Shown here: positions 43,739 through 52,477 of the stretch, one piece after another
Numbering within the stretch: position 1 is the stretch's first letter
Layout: every line of letters starts with the position of its first letter
Source: Sinorhizobium sp. A49
Lineage (GTDB): Bacteria > Pseudomonadota > Alphaproteobacteria > Rhizobiales > Rhizobiaceae
Direction of reading: 5' to 3'
NCBI RefSeq assembly: GCF_002002725.1
Contig: NZ_MUNW01000087.1
Span: forward strand, 1 to 62,955
Length of the DNA stretch: 62,955 bases
Made by a program: the position numbers and the translations under genes
The notes under the pieces: model-generated
Seen by the model: the letters and a program-made list of their open reading frames with translations, nothing else
Told to the model about the DNA's origin: nothing
Database searches by the model: none

Positions 43739-44030
43739 TTACTCGTCGCCGAACTCGAAAGGCCAAATCTGGGCGCCATGCAAAATGCGCAGAATGCGAA
43801 TCCGGTCGGCTGCCACCGTGTAAGTCGCGATGTAGGGTGTGCGCGGAACTACCAGCTTCTGCGTACCCTCAACTCAACCAGAACGGCCGGTTTCAGGAAA
43901 GTCGAGAAGGCGATGAACGGCTCGTGCAATCTCTTCGCCGACGTGGACCGCCGCCCTCGATTTGGCTTTCAATGTAGCTAAAGATAGCGTCTCGATCGTC
44001 AAACGCAAACTGCGCCCAGACAAGCCTCAT
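43739..44030 (-). pseudogene. ParE/RelE-family toxin, broken
   Basis: ATG 44030 opens MRLVWAQFAFDDRDAIFSYI, then a frameshift near 43950. The rest (VHVGEEIARAVHRLLDFPET, then a TGA stop, then VVPRTPYIATYTVAADRIRI, HGAQIWPFEFGDE) continues to a stop at 43739. The pattern is that of a ParE toxin. A frameshift plus an internal stop make it inactive. Confidence 0.75.
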
Positions 44031-44150
44031 CGGTTGCCAGACCCTGCCTTACGCAGAGCTGCCGCGCGACGCTCGCGGAAGCGAGCCTCAACATCAGCAT
44101 CCTCGTAATCGGGTCGCGCGTCGTCCTGTAGTGCATCTGCATGACGTAAT
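44027..44150 (-). pseudogene. Antitoxin remnant upstream of the ParE-like toxin
   Basis: A frame reading DALQDDARPDYEDADVEARF, RERRAAALRKAGSGNR stops at 44027-44029, overlapping the toxin ATG as in functional antitoxin-toxin pairs. Only the C-terminal toxin-binding part is left; no ribbon-helix-helix start can be found upstream. Confidence 0.55.
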
Positions 44151-44213
44151 CCAGTATCGCCGGGAACGGTGAAACGTCGAGCTTAGGCGTTCCGCTCGAT
44201 ATATTATGCGATT

Positions 44214-45122
44214 CTAAAGCTCCAGCCGGGCCGGAAAGCCCGGTGCGCGCAGGTCGGTCTTGAGCAGGTCTTCCAGAAGCTTGGCGATCATCGGCGATTC
44301 GGCGTTGCCGCCATAGGCCGCCTTGGCGGCAACGTAGGTTTGCTGGGTGATCCCCGCAAGGTCGAGCGGGACGCCGAATTCACGGCCGAACGCCATGGCA
44401 AATCCGAGATCCTTCAGCGCCAGGTCAATGTTGAAGGCGACATCGTACGATCCGTTGAGGATGAGCGCGCCCTCCGTCTCGTGGACGAAGGAGTTACCCG
44501 AGGAAGCCTTGATGGCGTGCCAGGCCTGACCGAGATCGAGGCCGCCGCGTCGGGCCAGCATTAGCGCTTCGCTGCATGCCTTGAGGTGGATGAAGGCCAG
44601 CATGTTGGTGATCACCTTGATGATCGCTGCATTGCCAAGCGTACCCATGTGGAAAATCTTGTCGCCCATGGCTTCCAGCGCCGGCAAATGCGTCTCAAAG
44701 AGATCCTTGTCGCCGCCGGCAAGCATGGTGATCTTTCCGTGCGCGGCAAGATGCACGCCCCCCGTCACCGGCAGCTCCATCGCTCGCACGCCATGCCTCG
44801 CTGCAACAGCAGCGAGACGAAGAATTTCATCACGGCTCAGCGTCGACATCTCGATCCAGGTCGACCCGGGTCTCAGCTCGGAAAGTAACTGGTTAAGAAC
44901 CTGATCGGAAACAGATGGTGAGGGTAGGCAGGTGATCACAGCATCGCACTGCCGCGCCATGTCTTCCGGCGAATCCGCCCAGGTCGCCCCTTCTGCAACG
45001 AGGCGATCTGAAAGATGTTTGTGGCGATCATGCACGACCACCTTGAAGCCGGCCTTGAGCAGGCTGGCAGCGAGGTGCCCTCCGAGATTTCCTAGCCCGA
45101 TATAGCCGTAGATCATTGGCAT
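44214..45122 (-). CDS. NAD(P)-dependent 3-hydroxyisobutyrate dehydrogenase family protein
   Basis: 302 residues. Cofactor motif YIGLGNLGGHLAASL (residues 6-20), substrate-binding TGGVHLAAHGKITMLAGG and the catalytic Lys in NAAIIKVITNMLAF. The family oxidises beta-hydroxyacids such as 3-hydroxyisobutyrate, tartronate semialdehyde or serine. The other genes to 50.9 kb are on the same strand and suggest a sugar-acid pathway where tartronate-semialdehyde-type chemistry fits. Confidence 0.85.
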   Translation of the reverse strand: MPMIYGYIGLGNLGGHLAASLLKAGFKVVVHDRHKHLSDRLVAEGATWADSPEDMARQCDAVITCLPSPSVSDQVLNQLLSELRPGSTWIEMSTLSRDEILRLAAVAARHGVRAMELPVTGGVHLAAHGKITMLAGGDKDLFETHLPALEAMGDKIFHMGTLGNAAIIKVITNMLAFIHLKACSEALMLARRGGLDLGQAWHAIKASSGNSFVHETEGALILNGSYDVAFNIDLALKDLGFAMAFGREFGVPLDLAGITQQTYVAAKAAYGGNAESPMIAKLLEDLLKTDLRAPGFPARLEL

Positions 45123-45212
45123 TCGATCCTTGTTAAACCGAAAGGTGAAATTATAAGCGGAGGCGAAACGGCCACGTAGCAGAGCCAGATTTTTACTCTA
45201 CCCGCAGCGTTA

Positions 45213-46507
45213 CTATTCCGCGGCCGCCGTGGTCGGTACTTGCGCCGCCGCTCTAATTTTCGTCCGTGACTTTAGAAAACCTATGGCAACCAGACCAAGG
45301 ATACCCGAAGCGGCGATGAAGCCGAAGTACATTTGATAAACTGCGAGTCCCGTATAGTGATCTGCAAGGTACCCATTCAGTTTAGGGAGATAAATGTCAG
45401 GAGTATATGCGATCAGGGAAATCACGCCGATGGCGAGCCCTGTCACCCGAGTCGGTATATTTCTACTTTCAAGGATCGACCAATATAAGCCTCGAGTGGC
45501 GTAGGTCATCACCCCGATCAGCAATACGACAAACAGCAGAACGAAACTGCCAGCCGTCGATGGCAGCAACAGCAGCGCCAGCAGCCCGAGAATGCTCAAT
45601 GTCATCGTGATCGCCAGTACATTTTCACGGCCGATCTTGTCACCCAGAAAACCAGCCCCCAGACCACCGATGGGACGCATCCACAATTTTGCTACGGTCA
45701 GAAACGCGGCGGCGCTTGCCGTCATCGTGTATTTTTCCTGCAGGAAAGCGGAGAAGGAATAGGTCGCCCAAAACAACTGATAGCCACAAAGAATGATAAT
45801 GGCGGTAAGCCAAAGCTCGGGCACTGCCAGGAGGAACCTGAGATCAGCCAGAAGACTGTTCTTCCTTGCAGCGGTCTTCAGCGGGGTGTCATCCTTCAAA
45901 CGCAGAAATAGGAAACACAAGACCGCTACTGCGAAGCAGTTGTAGACATAAAGCATGATGACCGATGGCAGGGTCTCTACTGCAGCGAGGCCTTTACCAT
46001 CAACGTAGTAGCTAAATAGCGCAACCGCGGCAGTAGCCAGGATAGCTTCCACAAGGCCGCGCATCCCTTCCAGGCCGCCAAAGAATCGTCCCTGTTCATG
46101 GGGTCGAGCTAGGATTTTAACGCCCTTCAGGAGCGCCGCCCAGAAAGTCAGACCGGATGAGACAGGGCCGACTTATCTGGAATGCTGGCATACCAAAGAC
46201 CCAGAATGCCGGTGGCCATCATCGAGAAGGTCAAGAGCAGGCGCGGTGATACGCGGTCCGCTAACCAGCCGCTTGGCAGATAGGTGAGCAGAAACATTGT
46301 CCCGAGCATCGAGTAATAGGTACCAAGTTCGGAACTGGAGATGTGGAAGGTTTCGAGAATTGTCGTTTCGAAGTTCTGGCGAAGATAAATCAGCGGATAG
46401 ATCGAGCCCGCCGCGAGCAGAAGGATGAAAAACTCAAAATAGCGTTGGAGGTCAGACTGGTGCGGTTGCGCATTGCCGATGCCTGTGGCCGGACTGAATT
46501 TAGCCAT
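45213..46507 (-). pseudogene. MFS transporter split by a frameshift
   Basis: The N-terminal 119 residues (MAKFSPATGIGNAQPHQS ... STOP at 46148) and the C-terminal part (to 45213, ending AAAQVPTTAAAE) are in different frames. The break is near 46150-46165, where SGLTFWAALLKGVKIL continues the second frame. Family features include GWLADRVSPRLLL in loop 2-3 and GFLGDKIGRENVLA in loop 8-9. It would be a 12-segment carrier of about 430 residues. A single lesion in a well-preserved gene could also be a sequencing error. Confidence 0.75.
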
Positions 46508-46602
46508 CGCCTTAAACTCCTCCCAAGAGTGTGAAGCTGTGAAACCGTGCGGTTAGTGGGGTGGGGTGAAATACCAATTCGCCCATGAAGGCGGGCTTAT
46601 GC

Positions 46603-48033
46603 TCAAACGCCGATGGAGCTACGAACCTTCAGTTCCTGGTAGTCCTCGAGCCCGAAGATCCCACCTTCGCGGCCATTGCCCGATTGCTTGTAGCCGCCAA
46701 ATGGAGAGCCGTAGTTGGTGGCCTGTCCATTTATTGTCACGGTGCCCGCGCGCAGGGCGTCAGCAACGCGCTCAGCCCGAGCCACGTCCCCGGTTTGCAG
46801 ATAAGCGGCTAGGCCAAAATCGCTATCGTTTGCGATGGCGATAGCCTCGGCTTCGGTATCGAAGGGAATGATGACTAGAACCGGACCGAAGATTTCTTCG
46901 CGCGCAATCCGCATCTCGTTGGCTACGTCTGCAAAGATTGTGGGTTTGACAAAGCACCCCTTCTCCAGCCCTTCGGGCTTGCCAGCCCCCCCCGCCAGAA
47001 GGCGTGCACCTTCATCGATACCCATCTTGATTATGGCCTGTACACGGTCGAATTGCAGTTGGTTGAACAATGGGCCAATGTGGTCGCCGGGCTTGGCGGG
47101 ATCGTCCACCATTTGCGTCTCTGCAACTTTTTTTGCAATTTCGAGAACACGATCGTAGACGCTACGTTCGACCAGCATCCGAGTCGGAGCGTTGCAAGAC
47201 TGCCCCGTATTGTAGAAACAATGGGCGACCGATGCAGCAACACGGGTTTCCAAATCGGCGTCGGCAAAGACCAAGTTCGGGGATTTGCCGCCCAGTTCCA
47301 GCGTTACTCGCTTAACCGTATCCGCGGCGTCCTTTGAAACTGAGATGCCCGCGCGTGTGGATCCCGTGAACGACATCATCGCGATATCATGGTGGCACGA
47401 CATCGCACTGCCCACCTCTTGCCCATCGCCGAACACGAGATTAAACACGCCGGCCGGATAACCAGCCTCGTGCACGATCTCGGCAAACAGCGCCGCTGAC
47501 AGGGGCGCATATTCTGACGGCTTAAGTACACAGGTCGCCCCCGTGGCAAAGGCTGGCACGACCTTTAGCGCTATTTGGCTGATTGGCCAGTTCCATGGTG
47601 TAATCAGCCCGCAAACCCCGATTGGCTCACGAATCAGCGTATCGCCATTGGCTAGGATCTCGCGCTCGGCCTGGCCTTTCAGTGCGGCGATAAACGCCTC
47701 GATATGTTCGACGCCGCAAAAGGCCTGCTGTTCCCGCGCCATGCTAATGGGCGCGCCCATTTCCGTGCTTATCGCCTGCGCCATTTCCTCCAGCCGAGAG
47801 GAGAATACCGCTTTCAACCGCTCCAGCAGGACAATCCGTTCTTCTTTGCTTGTCTTCGAAAAAGTGTCGAACGCAAGCTTTGCCGCTGCCACTGCTGCAT
47901 CGACATCGCGGCTGTCGCCTAAAATCACCTGACCGACAACTTCGCCGTTGGCGGGGTTTGTGATGGCAATTGGTGTTCCTGAGACGGGCGCGACCCAGGC
48001 GCCGCCAATGTAGAATTTGTCCAGCTTCTTCAT
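46603..48033 (-). CDS. NAD(P)-dependent aldehyde dehydrogenase
   Basis: 476 residues. Catalytic Cys in NTGQSCNAPTRML, general-base Glu in LELGGKSPN, cofactor motif FTGSTRAGISV and the conserved PWNWPI. Full family length. Oxidises an aldehyde, probably one produced by the GMC oxidoreductase or downstream of the dehydratase encoded beside it. Confidence 0.9.
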   Translation of the reverse strand: MKKLDKFYIGGAWVAPVSGTPIAITNPANGEVVGQVILGDSRDVDAAVAAAKLAFDTFSKTSKEERIVLLERLKAVFSSRLEEMAQAISTEMGAPISMAREQQAFCGVEHIEAFIAALKGQAEREILANGDTLIREPIGVCGLITPWNWPISQIALKVVPAFATGATCVLKPSEYAPLSAALFAEIVHEAGYPAGVFNLVFGDGQEVGSAMSCHHDIAMMSFTGSTRAGISVSKDAADTVKRVTLELGGKSPNLVFADADLETRVAASVAHCFYNTGQSCNAPTRMLVERSVYDRVLEIAKKVAETQMVDDPAKPGDHIGPLFNQLQFDRVQAIIKMGIDEGARLLAGGAGKPEGLEKGCFVKPTIFADVANEMRIAREEIFGPVLVIIPFDTEAEAIAIANDSDFGLAAYLQTGDVARAERVADALRAGTVTINGQATNYGSPFGGYKQSGNGREGGIFGLEDYQELKVRSSIGV

Positions 48034-48060
48034 AGATCTCTCATTCCGTTGGGATTTAAG

Positions 48061-49269
48061 TCAGGGCGCGACCGGTTCGGTGATTAGGTTGAGGTGCAGT
48101 TCGGGGCCCGTATAGGGGCTTTGGGCGATCGCCTCGTCGTTCAGCGTCACGCCGAGACCCGCGGCCGTGGGCGGGATAACGAAGCCGTTTTCCCAAACGA
48201 TCGGCTCGTTTAGAAACCGCATGAAAGGACCGTCGAAGCGGCCGATCGATTCCAGGATCAGGAAATTCGGGCTGCATGTCGCGATCTGGATGTTGGCGGC
48301 CGCCACAACTGGCCCGCAGTAGAGATGCGGCGCGATCTGCGCCGATCGCGTCTCCGCCATCCCGGCGATCTTTTTTGCTTCCAGCATACCGCCGACCCGG
48401 CCGAGATTCATTTGCAGGATTGAGGCAGCGCCCGCCTCGAGTAGGCGAGCAAATTCGTGCTTCGTCGTTAACCGCTCTCCTGCTGCGACAGGGATCGAGG
48501 TAAAGCGTGCCACCTCAGCCATGTCGGCGGGATTTTCCGGCGGGATGGGTTCCTCGAACCAGAGCGGATCGTAGGCTTCCAATCGCCGCGCCAGGCGTTT
48601 GGCGCCGGAAACGGTGAACTGCCCATGGGTGCCGAACAGAAGGTCGGCCCTGTTGCCGACGGCTTGCCGGATGCGTTTGCAGAACGCTTCCGACCGCCAC
48701 AAATCTTCCATACGCGGCTGATGACCGTCATAGATCGTATAAGGGCCGGCCGGATCGAACTTGACCGCCGTGAAGCCCTCGTCAACGGCGGAAGCGGCGA
48801 CTTCGGCGGCGATATCCGGATCGTTATAGACGTTGGGAAGGCTCGGATCGGGATAGACGTCACCATGCGGGGGATAAAGATAGGTGTAGCTGCGCAGCCG
48901 CTCGTGAACTTTGCCGCCAAGCAATTGATAGACAGGCTGGTCGGCCGCCTTTCCTACGATATCCCAGCAGGCCATTTCGAGGCCACTCAGGACGCCCATC
49001 ACGGTCACGTCGGGGCGCATCGTGAAGCCGGCGCCATAGCATCTGCGCCACATCCGCTCGATATGATGTGGATCGCTGCCTTCGAACTGGCGGGTGAACA
49101 TGTCGACGGCCATCGCCGCGCAAAGGTCCGGGCCGAAGGTGGCGTTGTAGATTTCGCCAACCCCGCTGATACCACAGGCGGTGGTCAGGCGCACGAAGAT
49201 GAAATACCGGCCGCCGTGTCGCGGCGGCGGGTTGGCGACAACGAAAGTCTCTATCCGGTCAAGCTTCAT
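48061..49269 (-). CDS. Mandelate racemase/muconate lactonizing enzyme family (sugar-acid dehydratase-like)
   Basis: 402 residues. Enolase-superfamily barrel with VKFDPAGPYTIYDGHQP, acid ligands in WFEEPIPPENPADMAE and VAAGERLTTKHEF, and a late His in QIAPHLYCGPV. The pattern and length resemble ManD/GalD-type acid sugar dehydratases, which abstract the alpha proton of an aldonate to form 2-keto-3-deoxy acids. This supports a sugar-acid role for the cluster. Confidence 0.85.
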   Translation of the reverse strand: MKLDRIETFVVANPPPRHGGRYFIFVRLTTACGISGVGEIYNATFGPDLCAAMAVDMFTRQFEGSDPHHIERMWRRCYGAGFTMRPDVTVMGVLSGLEMACWDIVGKAADQPVYQLLGGKVHERLRSYTYLYPPHGDVYPDPSLPNVYNDPDIAAEVAASAVDEGFTAVKFDPAGPYTIYDGHQPRMEDLWRSEAFCKRIRQAVGNRADLLFGTHGQFTVSGAKRLARRLEAYDPLWFEEPIPPENPADMAEVARFTSIPVAAGERLTTKHEFARLLEAGAASILQMNLGRVGGMLEAKKIAGMAETRSAQIAPHLYCGPVVAAANIQIATCSPNFLILESIGRFDGPFMRFLNEPIVWENGFVIPPTAAGLGVTLNDEAIAQSPYTGPELHLNLITEPVAP

Positions 49270-49287
49270 GAACTGGGCCCTTTGCGA

Positions 49288-50892
49288 TCACGCATCTTGT
49301 AAAATCAGTTCGGCAGCTCGCGCAGCCAACATGATGGTTGGACCGTTGGTGTTGCCGGACGTGATATTGGGAAAGGCCGACGCATCGACAACGCGAAGCC
49401 CCTTCATCCCATGAACACGCAAGCGTGCGTCTAAAACGGAATCGCTCGCATCATGGCCCATCCGGCAAGTGCAACTTGGATGGAAAACTGTGCCCGCGCG
49501 ACTACGAAAGTTCTCCAGCAGCGCAGCATCGTCCATGGTGGAGATGTCGGGCTGAAGTGGCACCTTGGTCACTGCGCGGATAGCTTTGGTCTGAGCCAAT
49601 TGCTTAAGAAGGCGGCTGGCCTTGATCACCGTTTCGCAATCCCTAGTGGTAGCGAGCGAATTGGGCTGGATCAGCGGCTGGTCCGCGGGATTGGCCGACG
49701 CAATCGTCACCTGACCCCGGCTGGTTGGGCGGCTGGGTTGGACGCATAGTAGAAATCCCGGAGCAGGATCCACGGCCACCGCGCCTGAAGTATGTGTAAT
49801 GTAAGACATCGGATTGCAGTACACCTGCACATCGGGAACTTCCGATTCCGGCGATGAGCGGACGTACCCGCTAATCTGATTTACAGGTACACTGAGCGGT
49901 CCCTTGCGCGTCAGGATGTAGCGGAGCCCAGCCAACATCCTGCCAAGGCCGGCGCCCAAAGTGTTGTTCAATGTAGGCTCAGTCGCGCGATAGTATTGTG
50001 AAACGGCCAAATGATCTTGCAAGCCTTGGCCGACTTCGGGCAGTTCATGCAAAACCGTAATGCCATGCGCCTCCAGCAGTGCCGCCGGGCCAATTCCTGA
50101 CAATTGAAGAATCTGGGGAGAATTAATGGCGCCCGCGGATAAGATTACCTCCTTGTTCGCCCCCACGATATGTTGGACGCCGCCTGAGCGGAATTGGACG
50201 CCGGCTGCACGCTTATTTTCAACGATCAGCTTTTCGACGAATGCCCGCGAGATGACGCGGAGGTTTGATCGCTTCATTGCAGGCCGAAGGAATGCGTCCG
50301 CAGCCGACCAGCGTCGACCTTTGCGAACCGTGCTGCGCATGCGCATGAGCCCTTCGGCATCCTCACCGTTCAAGTTGCGGGCGACCGTCCACCCCATTTC
50401 ACGAGCGGCATCCAGGAAGTTCCGCACAAAAGGGTGCATACCCGCACTGACGTCGCTCACCACCAAAGGCCCGCTTCCCTTTTCAATGGCACCCTCGACC
50501 TGGCATTCTAGCGCTTCATAGGTTTTGCGGACGACCTCCCAGTTCCATCCAGTCGCACCTGCGCGCTCCCAATCGTCAAAGTCATGTGGTAGGCCTCGCA
50601 AATAGGCCATCGCATTGATTGAGCTTGACCCCCCAATCACCCGGCCTCGTGGCCAATATGCCTTCCGCCCGTTGAGTCCGGGGTCAGGCTGGGTCGAGTA
50701 ACTCCAGTTCACGGCCCGATCGGCGAAGGTCTTCGCATATCCCAACGGCACCTTGATCCAAAAGCGCGCATCGCTGCCGCCCGCTTCGATCAGCAATACC
50801 TTGTGACGCGGGTTTTCACTCAGCTTGTTCGCCAAGACGCAGCCCGCGGATCCAGCTCCTACGATGATGTAGTCAAATGCAGCTTCGTTCAT
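49288..50892 (-). CDS. GMC family FAD-dependent oxidoreductase (choline dehydrogenase-like)
   Basis: 534 residues. FAD motif FDYIIVGAGSAGCVLANKLS, GMC signature 1 around PRGRVIGGSSSINAM, signature 2 GAINSPQILQLSGIGP, and the active-site His in FHPSCTCRMG with GNTNGPTIMLAARAAE at the end. Oxidises a primary or secondary alcohol or sugar. Divergent from the LysR gene at 51018. Confidence 0.9.
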   Translation of the reverse strand: MNEAAFDYIIVGAGSAGCVLANKLSENPRHKVLLIEAGGSDARFWIKVPLGYAKTFADRAVNWSYSTQPDPGLNGRKAYWPRGRVIGGSSSINAMAYLRGLPHDFDDWERAGATGWNWEVVRKTYEALECQVEGAIEKGSGPLVVSDVSAGMHPFVRNFLDAAREMGWTVARNLNGEDAEGLMRMRSTVRKGRRWSAADAFLRPAMKRSNLRVISRAFVEKLIVENKRAAGVQFRSGGVQHIVGANKEVILSAGAINSPQILQLSGIGPAALLEAHGITVLHELPEVGQGLQDHLAVSQYYRATEPTLNNTLGAGLGRMLAGLRYILTRKGPLSVPVNQISGYVRSSPESEVPDVQVYCNPMSYITHTSGAVAVDPAPGFLLCVQPSRPTSRGQVTIASANPADQPLIQPNSLATTRDCETVIKASRLLKQLAQTKAIRAVTKVPLQPDISTMDDAALLENFRSRAGTVFHPSCTCRMGHDASDSVLDARLRVHGMKGLRVVDASAFPNITSGNTNGPTIMLAARAAELILQDA

Positions 50893-50975
50893 CGCCGGAT
50901 CAGCCTCCCAACTGACATGTCGACTCGCGGTAATGGGGGAGGTCTATCGCAGGCCTGGACTTACAACACAAACAA

Positions 50976-50989
50976 TGCTTTCGTAAGCA
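50976..50989. promoter_or_regulatory. Candidate LysR box upstream of the GMC gene
   Basis: TGCTT-TCGT-AAGCA is a short dyad in the 125-base region between the GMC and LysR starts. Position and symmetry fit a LysR binding half-site pair controlling both directions. Assigned by position only. Confidence 0.4.
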
Positions 50990-51017
50990 AAGGCATCATT
51001 TACATTGCAGGTAGAAT

Positions 51018-51896
51018 ATGGCTAGGCTGCCCCATGTCACGTGGCTCCACAGTTTCGAAGCGGCGGCTCGACATGCGAGCTTCTCGGCAGCAGCAGAAGA
51101 GTTAGGGATGACACCTGCTGCAGTTAGCCAACAAATACGACTTTTGGAGCGCAAGCTCGGCACAGAGTTGTTCGTGAGGCTTCCAAGGGGTGTAACCCTG
51201 ACGGATACGGGAAAAGCCTACGCTCAACCCATCCGTCGTTCTTTTGCAGACATGATGTCGGCCACTAACAGCTTGTTTCGAGACCCAACGGTGCGCACGG
51301 TGCGCGTGCGCGCCTCTATCTCGTTCGCAGGGCTGGTAATGGCGCCGCGTATCGCCGAATTCTACGCTTTGCATCCCGACATTTCAGTCCAGTTGACGTC
51401 TTTTGTCTGGGCGGACAAGTTTGACGATGATCCCGCCGACATCGATATTCGTTATGGTACAGGGGATTGGGACGATGGCGCCGTGCAGCATCTCGGCCAT
51501 GAATACGCCATCCCGGTTTGCCATCCAGACTATGCCGCATCCTTCCCGCAGCCGCTGACGATTCAAGCATTGGCTGCGGGCAAAATTGTCAACATCATGG
51601 GGTCTGAAGCGGACTGGGGTCAATTGTCTGAACTGCACGGATTGAATCTTCAAACAACCGGTGATTGGTTTAAGGTGGACTCCTCGTTTATTGCGCTGCA
51701 ATCGGCGATCGCCCGTGCTGGTTCCGTCATGGTGCTAAAGCGCTTCGCGGACCATTACCTTGAACAGGGTATTCTGATTGCTCCATTCGACTACCGGCTA
51801 CCGATCCGATTGGCCCATTTCCTAGTGCGTAGCGGCAAATCTAGCCCTCGCGAGGAAGTTCAAATCTTCTGCGACTGGCTGATTACAGCTTTGTAA
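51018..51896 (+). CDS. LysR family regulator (GcvA-like)
   Basis: 292 residues. HTH: SFEAAARHASFSAAAEELGM, TPAAVSQQIRLLERKLG, the GcvA/AmpR-like subgroup. The effector domain (VRTVRVRASISFAGLVMAPR, DDDPADIDIRYGTGDWDD) follows. Divergent from the GMC-ALDH-dehydratase set, which it most likely regulates. Confidence 0.88.
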   Translation: MARLPHVTWLHSFEAAARHASFSAAAEELGMTPAAVSQQIRLLERKLGTELFVRLPRGVTLTDTGKAYAQPIRRSFADMMSATNSLFRDPTVRTVRVRASISFAGLVMAPRIAEFYALHPDISVQLTSFVWADKFDDDPADIDIRYGTGDWDDGAVQHLGHEYAIPVCHPDYAASFPQPLTIQALAAGKIVNIMGSEADWGQLSELHGLNLQTTGDWFKVDSSFIALQSAIARAGSVMVLKRFADHYLEQGILIAPFDYRLPIRLAHFLVRSGKSSPREEVQIFCDWLITAL

Positions 51897-51907
51897 AAAA
51901 GTCGCGT

Positions 51908-51927
51908 AGCGGTGTTGTCACATAAAC
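51908..51927 (+). repeat. Solo IS6-family terminal sequence
   Basis: AGCGGTGTTGTCACATAAAC is identical to the outer end of the IS6 copy at 16732-17015 (read on its minus strand). No transposase follows. It lies 12 bases after the LysR stop and 38 bases before the cyclase tail remnant, so it is a scar of an excised or deleted element. Confidence 0.65.
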
Positions 51928-51964
51928 CGCCCAGACAGCTTGCTCTATTCCGCGTCGTGGTCGC

Positions 51965-52165
51965 TCACACTGGCAGACCCGCCTCAAGATACCCTTCGAT
52001 GAAGTGCTGTCGATCAGCGTCGTTGCGGAAAGGCTGCGTCCGCCCCCAAGCTCGTGCCGAAAAATTCGGAAATTCCAAGAGGAACTCGACCCCCATGCTT
52101 CGCGCTTCCGCAGTCCGGCCCAGTCGCGCGAGAGCAGCGGCGAGATTGCGTTTAGAGCCTGGCCC
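51965..52165 (-). pseudogene. C-terminal tail of a rhizobial adenylate cyclase-TPR protein
   Basis: On the minus strand a frame reads RNLAAALARLGRTAEARSMG, then LEFPNFSARAWGRTQPFRND, and ends RQHFIEGYLEAGLPV with a stop at 51965. This matches the last TPR unit and tail of soluble class III cyclases common in rhizobia (FLDGLRKAGLPE-type ending). The catalytic domain is missing. Confidence 0.65.
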
Positions 52166-52477
52166 ACCCGCGTGCGGATGACGGAGTTAGACGCGAGCAA
52201 AGCTGAGCGCGCCCTCCTCTGCCGCCTCAATGTCGACGCGTGTTGTGCCGTGCATTCGCTGAAAACCGACCCGACCATCAATCCGCTACAGAAGTAAGGC
52301 TCAGGTCATGCGTGTTGCCGGAGCTGACGGTGGTCTCCTGCTAACTTCTCTTTCACTAGATGGTGCAGACGTTGGCCATTTTGCCTACCATTTGACGACG
52401 AGCGTTCCTCGCGTATCTTTGGGCGCCCTTACTTGTGATCCGATAGCCGATCAAAGACTTTAACTTCGGTGGCAACG
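52166..52477. other. Stretch with no recognisable gene
   Basis: About 300 bases. Both strands have short open frames but none shows a domain or a good ribosome-binding site. It probably holds decayed sequence joined to the cyclase tail, plus the promoter of the secreted protein that starts at 52478. Confidence 0.3.
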
